From positions 94,676 through 158,675 of the forward strand of contig WRPG01000015.1 of NCBI GenBank assembly GCA_009773355.1: a DNA stretch of 64,000 bases. Reading direction: 5' to 3'. The position numbers and the translations under genes are program-made. The notes beneath the pieces were generated by a model. It searched no databases and had not been told where the DNA came from. It saw nothing but the letters and a program-made list of their open reading frames with translations. Position 1 is the stretch's first letter; each line of letters begins with the position of its first letter. Positions 1 to 8,100 of the stretch are shown piece by piece. Source of the stretch: Limisphaerales bacterium. Lineage in GTDB: Bacteria; Verrucomicrobiota; Verrucomicrobiia; Limisphaerales; SXTU01.

Positions 1-2944
1 CAAAACCGAAGAGCGGATGCACCGGCGTTCGCAGGGTGGCCGCCAGATTCTGGTAAAAGGCACGGAAGAAGGCGTTCTCCTTGGACTGCTCTGCGTCGGG
101 GCCGGAGGCGTGCTTGAACAGCACACAGGCGTCCACGAGCCGGTAGCCTGCCTGGTCGCCGAACGGAGTGCTTTCCTCGGACACAAGTCCGTGGTCGCGG
201 GCTGCGCTGAGGAGCGCCTTCACCAAGGCATCGAACTCCTTCGCCTTCAAAGCCCTCGCCGCAGCTGAGTTGGTCCAGAGCGGATCGCCGCCGGGCGTCT
301 TCGAGGCGCGAAGGATTCGGCCCAGCGCGCTGCGCGAACCCCCGCGAACAATCAGGTCTTCGTCGCGCAGGTTCGTGTCCTTGCGAGGCGGTGGGGTGAG
401 GAGGAGCCAGCGCGCCCGGCGGGGTTTCTCATCTATGGCGAATCCCCACGGGGCGCGCAGCCGGCTGTGGGATTTCTGAAGCAGTTGCTCGATGACGGTG
501 CCCTCCAGCACCTGGCTGCGAATCGCCATCCATTTCCGGAGGTGGTCGAACAACTCCCGGTAAGCGGCCTTCCGTTCGGCAGGAGTCGCAAGGCGCAGCA
601 GGTCGGGGGCTTGGGCGAAAGCGGGCTCATCGGCACAGAGGTCATCAAGTCCGAGGTAATCCACGGTGACCAGCTTGAGCTGTTCGAGATTGGGATTTGT
701 GTAGCGCCAGCCGCGGCGCTGATCGAACCAGACGCGATACGAGAGCACCTGGCGCAAGGTGCCTTCCGCCTCCTGCAAGTTGAAGCCCTTCAGCTCGGGC
801 TCCTGGAGCCACTCGGCGCGCAGCCCTGGCGCGGACCGGTCGAAGCCCAGTGTGCGTTGCTGCGCGAGGCCGAGTTCATCCGCACGCAAGCCCTGTTCGC
901 CGGCGGCTTCGAGTGCGCCCAAGAAGCCGGACCGGATGAGGCTGACGAAGAGGAAGTCGTTGAAGTGCCCCGCCTGGAGCGCGGCGTCCTGCCGGTTGTC
1001 GGTGAATCCCAGCAGCTTGCGGGTGAACGGCGCGAGGCTGGATTCAGCACCATGCATCCAGCGCAAGGCGCTGCTGACGAGCACGGTGGTGGCCGAACTG
1101 CGGCCTTCAGCGGAAAGCGAAGCCAGGCGGGTGCGGTCGCGGGCCGAGGTGCTGTGAGTGTGGCCACAACGCAGGCAGAAGCGAAACCGCCCTGGAATGA
1201 ACCACGCCTTTTGACCGTGCCCGACCTTGCCATCGGGCGAGACGCGAAGCTCGTGGACACGGGCACCACTGAAATGGCTTTTCAGACGCGCCGTGCCGCC
1301 GGCGTCGAATTCGAGCCAGCTTTCTGGGTAATGGTCGTCGTTGTCCGCGAAGGTGAACTCGCTGTCCGGTGGGTGGAGCGTGAGAAAGCCAAACTGCTCA
1401 CGATCCGGGTTCGTGTCGTCGAGGTCGTCGCGGTCCGCCTCGTCAGCCGGAGGGGCGGCGTCATCAATGTCACGGGCGAGCAGGGTGGGGCCGCTGGTGG
1501 TCGCGGCAAGGCGCACCGGATGATACTCGTGGCCGCATTCCCGACAGAAGTGGACGGGGTAAAGCCGTTTGTCCGGCTGACCGGGCAGGAACTGCTGGCC
1601 ATCCACCGTGACCACCCGTTCCCCGGCGGCTTCCAAAGTCGCGTAGGCATGACCGGCCCCCGAGATGAACTGGTGCAGCTTGAAGGCGAAGAAACTGCGG
1701 GACGAAGCCTCAGCCCGGCCCGTGCGCTCGTGGTCCGAGCGGCTAGAGATGAGCAGCAAGGAGCGAAGGGTCGTCGCACAGGCGGCTTCATCACGCCCAG
1801 CTTCGCGGCTCAATGCCTGCGCCGCCTCCTTCAGGGCCAGCGGCCGGGCGCGATGCCAAGCAGGATTTTCGTCGGTGGTGGTGATGCCCAGCCGGGTTTC
1901 GACCCAAATGGCGAGGGGATGGCGGCGCAGTTCCTCGTCGGTGATTTGCTCCGGGACACCGGCGTCAATGGCTGCCCCCAGCGCCTCGCGAACCGTCCCG
2001 GCCCGCTGGGCGGGGTCGGTGACGCGTTCCAACTCCTCAATGATGACGTGGCTCGCGTCGATGGGGGTCGCGAACAGCTTCGAGGCGACCTCGGCAACCG
2101 TTTGCTGCTTGTTCCGCACGTTCCCCTCGCTGGCCATGGTGGCGGAGGTGCCGATGCACTGGAGCTGTTCGGGCAACAGCAGCTCCCGCACGCGTCGCAC
2201 GAGCAACGCCACGTCGGCGCCCTGACGGCCCCGGTAGGTGTGCAGTTCGTCGAGCACCAGGAACCGCAGCCCCGTGCAGTTGCCGATGACCTGCCGGTCG
2301 AGGTCCTCCTGCCGCGTCATCAGCAGCTCCAGCATCATGAAGTTGGTCAGCAGGATGTCCGGCGGGTTGTCAGCGATAGCCTGGCGCTCCTCGGTGTCTT
2401 CCTGGCCGGTGTAACGGGCAAATGTGACCGGCCGTTCGCCTGGCACGTTCGCGAGGAACTTCTCCAATTCCTCCATCTGGCTGTTCGCCAGCGCGTTCAT
2501 CGGATACACGATGATGGCCCGCGTGCGGCGGGTCGCGTCCCGACGCTTCTCCGCCAGCACCGTGCTGACAATCGGAATGAAAAAGCAGAGCGATTTGCCT
2601 GAGCCCGTGCCGGTGGTCACCACGAAGCTTTCACCATCTGCCGCGAGTGCGACCGCCTGCTCCTGATGTTTGTGGAGCCGGATCGGTTGGCCGTGAAGCC
2701 GAAAGATTTCCGGAATGCGCTCGTGAAGCGCACCGTCGGCGATCAAGGATTCAAGGGAAGTCCCAGGCTTGTAGCTGGGGTTGATTTGGATCAACGGGTC
2801 GGGCCAGAAGCGTGCCTCGGCGTAAATGGCCTCAACCTGCTGGCGGATGTCACCCGCATGGATGGTCGTGAAGGAGGTGGCGAACTTTCGATAGTCGCCG
2901 ATCACCGAGTCGCGTAGCGAAAAGACATCCATGAGCTGGTGCAT
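1..2944 (-). CDS. Giant DEAD/DEAH (SF2) helicase, YprA/MrfA-like, partial
   Basis: The visible part is 981 residues, open from an ATG at 2944 (MHQLMDVFSL) to the window edge, so the C-terminus is missing. An alternative ATG four codons later (2932) gives the start MDVFSLRD. The N-terminal RecA lobe is complete: Walker A GTGSGKS at residues 112-118, motif Ib-like YPMNALANSQ near 147-156, DELH at 233-236 and SAT near 270. Two CxxC pairs (CRECGH and CLRCGH), roughly residues 460-600, suggest a zinc ribbon. The visible end (HPLFGF) is where related helicases run into Helicase_C, which would lie outside. It is the last visible gene of the minus-strand helicase operon. The family unwinds DNA; a defence role is inferred from its neighbours. 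Confidence 0.85.
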   Translation of the reverse strand, partial: MHQLMDVFSLRDSVIGDYRKFATSFTTIHAGDIRQQVEAIYAEARFWPDPLIQINPSYKPGTSLESLIADGALHERIPEIFRLHGQPIRLHKHQEQAVALAADGESFVVTTGTGSGKSLCFFIPIVSTVLAEKRRDATRRTRAIIVYPMNALANSQMEELEKFLANVPGERPVTFARYTGQEDTEERQAIADNPPDILLTNFMMLELLMTRQEDLDRQVIGNCTGLRFLVLDELHTYRGRQGADVALLVRRVRELLLPEQLQCIGTSATMASEGNVRNKQQTVAEVASKLFATPIDASHVIIEELERVTDPAQRAGTVREALGAAIDAGVPEQITDEELRRHPLAIWVETRLGITTTDENPAWHRARPLALKEAAQALSREAGRDEAACATTLRSLLLISSRSDHERTGRAEASSRSFFAFKLHQFISGAGHAYATLEAAGERVVTVDGQQFLPGQPDKRLYPVHFCRECGHEYHPVRLAATTSGPTLLARDIDDAAPPADEADRDDLDDTNPDREQFGFLTLHPPDSEFTFADNDDHYPESWLEFDAGGTARLKSHFSGARVHELRVSPDGKVGHGQKAWFIPGRFRFCLRCGHTHSTSARDRTRLASLSAEGRSSATTVLVSSALRWMHGAESSLAPFTRKLLGFTDNRQDAALQAGHFNDFLFVSLIRSGFLGALEAAGEQGLRADELGLAQQRTLGFDRSAPGLRAEWLQEPELKGFNLQEAEGTLRQVLSYRVWFDQRRGWRYTNPNLEQLKLVTVDYLGLDDLCADEPAFAQAPDLLRLATPAERKAAYRELFDHLRKWMAIRSQVLEGTVIEQLLQKSHSRLRAPWGFAIDEKPRRARWLLLTPPPRKDTNLRDEDLIVRGGSRSALGRILRASKTPGGDPLWTNSAAARALKAKEFDALVKALLSAARDHGLVSEESTPFGDQAGYRLVDACVLFKHASGPDAEQSKENAFFRAFYQNLAATLRTPVHPLFGF

Positions 2945-3068
2945 TCATCCCATCGTCGGAGGCTGCGATTCCACCGCGCGGCAGATGGGAAACAGCGACG
3001 CTGATTTTAGGTTCAAAGGGCGGACAAAGTCCACAGATGACTCGCAGCGTCGCGGCGCCGAGGTTAAT
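2945..3068. other. Spacer upstream of the partial giant helicase
   Basis: This is the sure non-coding part between the possible small ORF at 3069-3437 and the helicase start at 2944. If that small ORF is not real, the gap grows to about 490 bases and would most likely hold a separate promoter for the downstream helicase. I see no strong promoter, hairpin or repeat. Confidence 0.4.
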
Positions 3069-3437
3069 TCAGTTTTCTATGGGCCCTGGGTATCGTCCCG
3101 ATGTCGACGGCAGCGGTGGCCAGAACGACCCCATCAGCTCCGATACATTTGGCCGTAACTTCAGCTTGTTATCCATCAACGCGCGCAATACAGCGCGATC
3201 ACCTCGGCGCGCCGTGAGCAAGGCCGCCCCAATCCGAACGGGCAGGCACCGAACGCGTAAAGACTCCGGAGAGGCAAGCCACGAACTGCCAATCGGTGGA
3301 CTTTCCATGGACCTCGTGAATGGCACTGCGCAGGGTGCCTCGACGTTCCAGTCAAAGGTTCTGAGCGGCACGAGTGATGCAGGCAAGATTCGTTTCCGTA
3401 GTGCGGCGAAGTTTTCCACATGGCTCAAGCAGGTCAT
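3069..3437 (-). CDS. Possible small protein of unknown function (122 aa)
   Basis: An ORF of 122 codons whose ATG overlaps the stop of the NERD-helicase gene by one base (TGATG), a layout typical of translational coupling. The protein is rich in Ser, Pro, Leu and Arg, with no domain, signal peptide or membrane segment I can recognise. The only positive evidence is the coupling and the matching operon direction. It may equally be a chance ORF in a high-GC spacer, since a second overlapping frame is also open. Confidence 0.3.
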   Translation of the reverse strand: MTCLSHVENFAALRKRILPASLVPLRTFDWNVEAPCAVPFTRSMESPPIGSSWLASPESLRVRCLPVRIGAALLTARRGDRAVLRALMDNKLKLRPNVSELMGSFWPPLPSTSGRYPGPIEN

Positions 3438-5137
3438 CACCCCATATCCTCCTGCGAGGCGATGATTGCGAGCAGATGTTTAGCGCGGGAGCACGCGACA
3501 TAAAAGTGTTCCGGGCGAAACCCGGGGAGTGTCGCCTGAGGGTCGGGCTTGACGATGTCGGTGAGAATAAGCGCATCCGCTTCCAAGCCTTTGAAACGAT
3601 AGAGACTGGCGAGAAGAATCCCGGCCCCAGATTGCCACTCGTCGAGCTTCTGAGTGAGGTGAAAGCCGCCAAGACGCCCCAGAACTGCGAGGGGTGAGGC
3701 TTGAACACTGCTGCGGGTGACGATCGCCACTTGGCTGGCCTTGAGCCCCGAAGGCGGAGCCATCCATTCCTTGATCTGCTTTTCGATTGCCTGGATTTGT
3801 GCCGCAGGGCCAGCAGCGTGAACCACCGTGGGGACCCTGCCTTCCGGAGTGCCCTGATTAACTGGGATTTTGCGCCCGATGATCTCGCCACAGCGGCTCG
3901 CGATGCGCTCGGTGTTGCGACAGTTGACCGGCAGGACAAATGGCTTGCCCAAGTCGGGCATGATGGGGGCTGCCTGATGGAAGATCTGCTGTTCCGGATC
4001 AAAGAAAATGTAGAAGGGGCCCTCGGTCGGACGCTTGTTGATCAGCTCAAGCGTGTCCCACCAAGCGGGCATGAAATCCTGCCCCTCATCCACCACAACA
4101 GCGTCGAAGCTTCGCTCCGGAAGCAGGTCAATCGCCTGTTCGAGGAGCGCGGGAGCGGACTTGGCGAAGAACGCCTGCTCGTCCACCACCTGAGGCCAGA
4201 CGAGGCCGGCTGCCTTGACCCACTCGCTGCAGAGTTTGTGATAGTTCCGGATGGTGACTGACTCGCGATAGTCGTCCGGCAACTGCGAACGGAGCCACTC
4301 AGCCAGCATTTCGTTGAAGCAAACGAAGAGAACCCGCTTTCCTTTTTCCTCGTCGGCGAACGCCCGCGCTTTCGCGATAGCGAGCACCGTCTTACCTGAA
4401 CCAGCAACTCCTTGGATCGTCGCGCGAGCGTGAGACTGGAGGAACGTCAGCAGGTTGAGCTGGGTCTCGGTGAAGCGAAACAGCTTTTTTTCCTGCTCCT
4501 CGAGTTCGCTCCAAAGAGCCGGAACCAACTGAAAGGTCGAGGTAAGCCCCCGGGTGATCCAGTCGAGTATATTGTTGCTCAGTTCGGCAGGCGGGACGAA
4601 GGGTTGGAGTCGGAAGAGCGCTTCGATCTTCTCGCCGAGCTTGGCGAGGTCGGAGGCTCCAAACAGCAGACTTTTGTCCGCACCCGGCGGCAACGTGCCT
4701 TGATACTCGCAGTGGGGAAAAACAACGCATCTCGCCCGTGAAAATGGCAGCTCGGAATAACCGCCGAAGGAGCGCTGCTTCAGTTGACTCTCGATGGCGC
4801 GAAGGTTCTTCGAGGCCTGCTCGAAGGGGTCTTTTACCTTGTGCGTCGCACCTTTTCGATCCCACCGGTGGGCGGCTGGGTCGAAGCTGAGGTGTCCGCC
4901 TTTGACTTCAACAATAAGGATCCCGTAGCGAGGGTGCAGAATGACGAAATCAGCTTCCCCTTCGCGGAGGATCGGCCGGCTTCCGTGCCTATCCAGATCG
5001 CGTTCCGGTCTGAGCCATGGATAGCTGTGGAAGACCACGGCGTTTTTGGGAAGCTGGCTGCATAGTGCCTCCGCCACCTTGCGCTCAGGTTCGAGGGCGA
5101 TTTGGGCGGGATCAGTCCGGGGAATGAGTCTGGCCAT
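3437..5137 (-). CDS. NERD-domain nuclease fused to SF1 (UvrD/DUF2075-like) helicase
   Basis: 566 residues starting at ATG 5137, 24 bases after the stop of the 1,881-residue helicase. Residues about 20-160 form a NERD (nuclease-related) domain with a PD-(D/E)XK-like core: D63, then E77-V-K79 in the string ILIVEVKGG. An SF1 helicase follows: Walker A GVAGSGKT at 243-250, DEGQD at 350-354, a YRFKGLEAD motif and VACSRAKHLL near the end. NERD-helicases are common in defence islands and are expected to couple ATP-driven DNA translocation to cleavage. Here it lies between two giant SF2 helicases in one operon, which suggests a shared task. The nuclease residues look intact. Confidence 0.9.
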   Translation of the reverse strand: MARLIPRTDPAQIALEPERKVAEALCSQLPKNAVVFHSYPWLRPERDLDRHGSRPILREGEADFVILHPRYGILIVEVKGGHLSFDPAAHRWDRKGATHKVKDPFEQASKNLRAIESQLKQRSFGGYSELPFSRARCVVFPHCEYQGTLPPGADKSLLFGASDLAKLGEKIEALFRLQPFVPPAELSNNILDWITRGLTSTFQLVPALWSELEEQEKKLFRFTETQLNLLTFLQSHARATIQGVAGSGKTVLAIAKARAFADEEKGKRVLFVCFNEMLAEWLRSQLPDDYRESVTIRNYHKLCSEWVKAAGLVWPQVVDEQAFFAKSAPALLEQAIDLLPERSFDAVVVDEGQDFMPAWWDTLELINKRPTEGPFYIFFDPEQQIFHQAAPIMPDLGKPFVLPVNCRNTERIASRCGEIIGRKIPVNQGTPEGRVPTVVHAAGPAAQIQAIEKQIKEWMAPPSGLKASQVAIVTRSSVQASPLAVLGRLGGFHLTQKLDEWQSGAGILLASLYRFKGLEADALILTDIVKPDPQATLPGFRPEHFYVACSRAKHLLAIIASQEDMG

Positions 5138-5161
5138 AATGGGAGATCGGGGATTGGTGCC

Positions 5162-8100
5162 TTACGGCACCTTGACGGCGAGGATTTTAAGCTGGGCGAA
5201 CTCGACATCACTCAATTCGCGAGACACTGGGCTTTGAATGCGTCTCAGACGAATCCGATGGGGACGATCAGGGTTGCCCATTCGAGTGTAAAACCATTTA
5301 CCCAAAACGATCTCCGCTGGATCGCCGGGAAGTCGAGCCACGACGATCGCGTTGGGTTCCGGCACACCATTCGCCGGGGTGGTGTCCCGCCATACGAAGG
5401 CGTGCGTGCCCTCCGCTAGTCCCGCGATTGCGTTTGGTTCGCAAAAGAGACCGAATTGCGGCGGCGGGATCTCCTCGCCGAGTCGTTGCACCGTCCACGC
5501 GCCGGGGGGAATGGAGGGAACAACCGTCGGGGCGTGCGGTCCCCCTTGACCTCCCCGGGGCACGGCTCGCAGCAGAGCGAGCGCACGCTCGGGAACCAAC
5601 CTGGAATCGTAACAATCGGCGGTCAGGAGGCGGCGAACTGCTTCCCGATGGCGAACCGGTGCCGGCAAATCGCCCTCGATTGTCAGCAGTTGTTTGGTCA
5701 ACTCCAGCCACTCACTTGCTTGAACTGCATTGTCGGGGTGAGAAAGCTCTGCGAGATGGCCTGAGCCGCCCGCAAGGCTGTCGAAAAGGATGACGCTCCG
5801 GTATTGACCCGACTGAGAATCGGGCACTGGATCAATGAGGCCGATCTCTCGTTCGTCCTGTTCAAGGGCCTTGGCAGCGGTGATCCGCAGCGCCTGACCC
5901 AATGTGTAGAGGATGTCCCGGTCGAGGGGCTGTCCCAATCCCGCGAAATCGAGCCGAAGGAGATGAGTCGCTTGCTTCGCCGCGAGGTGGTGATGCCGCC
6001 AGACCGGGGCCTCGGTGTCGGCCCAACAGCGGGCACTGGCCCTGGTTGCGTTGAGCGGAGCGTGCCATTCAAACCTTCTCGGAAGGTCAAGCCGTCCAGT
6101 CCCACCCCGCTTCCACTCACTCTCGGCACAACCGCATTTCTGGCAAATCGCAAACCCCAGCTCGTTCGCTCCCGAGTTCATCACGAAGAGCTCACCACCA
6201 TTGCGATAGGTGACCACGAGTCCCATCAGTCCGCCGAAGCCGGGTTGAGGCGTGTCGCAATCGTCCGGGTTCTCGAAGGCCAGCGTGAAAATCGCCAGTT
6301 TGCCGACCCGCTCAAAATCGCTGCCAAACCGCGGCGGATCCCATCCGGCCGTGGTGAAGCCATGTTTGGGGAAAAGGAAGAAGCCTTCGCGCACCTGCTG
6401 ACCGGGAGCGACGGAAGGCGGTGCTTGAGGCGGATCAGCCGTGAGGCTGTAAGCAAAATAGCCGTCACCGGACTTTCTGAATCTCCCGCGCAGGCCCCAC
6501 GCTTCACTGTTAACGACCGCCCCAGTCCAATGTTTAAGCAGCCCTCGTGAAGTGACGATTTGTCCGCCAACCAACAGCTGTGATCCCGGGGCATACTCCC
6601 GCATCGCCATCATGCCGTCCCGTTGCAGCCGGAACTGATCCTCTTCACGAGTGTGATTCGATCCATCCGAAACCTGCACCCGGAGCCGGCTCAGTCCGAT
6701 GGGGAACCCGTAGCGCGGCAGGAATCTCGCGTCAGCCAACGCCTCGATCACCGTCAGGCGATGAAGCGCCTGAAGCTGGAAAAAGATGGAGTTGGCTTGG
6801 GATCGAAGGTGACCGGCACTGTCCGCCGCGCCAGTGCTTGGCGGAACGGCATCCCATGCGCTTGAAAGCTCTTGGTAAAGCGCCAGCCAATTCGTGATGC
6901 ATTGCTCGAACTGATTTCGAAACGATGCCAAATTGCCCGCCCAGTCCGCCTCTCCAGCCTGCACTTTGGGACAACCCGTCCACAGGCTCTGGAGCGTCGC
7001 CACATATTCGGGGGGTGCCGTCTGTCGTAGGTCGCCCAGGTAACTCAAAAACTGGTTCGACAACGGATTGGCAGCCGGTGGAGGCAGCGGAGGTTTGGCA
7101 GCCATGGTTGTTCTCCACAAAGCTGGGAGGGGCTGTCCCGAAAATGCGCCCATCCGTCCGTAAGCGTCCATCGCACCAGTGGCGTTGCTTTGGGAGAAAT
7201 GCGTTCGGAAAAACTCGCCCAGTAGCCACGCGTGAGCATGTCGTCTCACCAGCGGCGCGCGATCGAGGAACACGGTCGGTCTCCGCAGGTCGCGTTCGAG
7301 ATAGCGCCGGAAATCGAGGAAGACTTCGCGCTCGTAAGTCGAAGGGCGTGCGAAACCCAACACCGCCGAAGTGCCATCGGCGCGCCGCCCGGCGCGACCA
7401 GCACGTTGCAAGTAGTTGGCCTTGCCGGGGGGAAGATTGCCGAGCAGCACTGCGCTGAGGCCGCCGATGTCAATTCCGAGTTCGAGCGTGGTAGTGCTGC
7501 TGAGAATGTTGCGCATCCCCTCGCGAAACAGGTCCTGGAGTCGCGCGTTCTCTTCTGGTGCCAACTGGGCACTGTGCTCCTCGGCCCAGAGCCCGATCTT
7601 GAATCCCGACCAATCAAGGAGTTCCCGCCGGCGGCGGCCGAGGCGGGCATCCTGGTCAACGGCTTCGGGAGATATCTTGATCAGACTCGCAGTTGGTGCG
7701 CCCGGGTAAAAGCCCGCCACGCTACGGGGCCAGACCTGCCCAGTGATCTCGCACCGATACAGGGTCGCGGGGCGGCGTAATCCAAGGTGATGGAACCGGA
7801 TTTGCAGCGCCGGAACGATGTTGTCCCCATTGGTTGGCGCGTTCGGGATGAACTTCAGCCAAGGATGTCCGGCAGATTGAGCGGCCTGACTCAAGGCATC
7901 AAACGCCGCCCGCATGAGCGTCCGGGCAAGCTCACTGGCCTGCTCTTCAGCCACTCCGATAGAAACCAAGAGATTTCGAGTGAACGCATTCCGCCGCGAA
8001 GCCTGCGGTCCCTCGAAGTGCTCCCCGATGAGCGGCAACATGCTCCTTCGATAGGCTTGGTCCGCCGAGACGGACTTACCTAGCAGTCCGTTTCCGTATT

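Noticed and set aside
467..2602. Long plus-strand open frame of 711 codons
   Set aside because: It is antisense to the partial helicase, whose motifs (GTGSGKS, DELH, SAT) read cleanly on the minus strand. The plus product has no motif and shadow-type composition (many Gly, Val, Glu, Arg).
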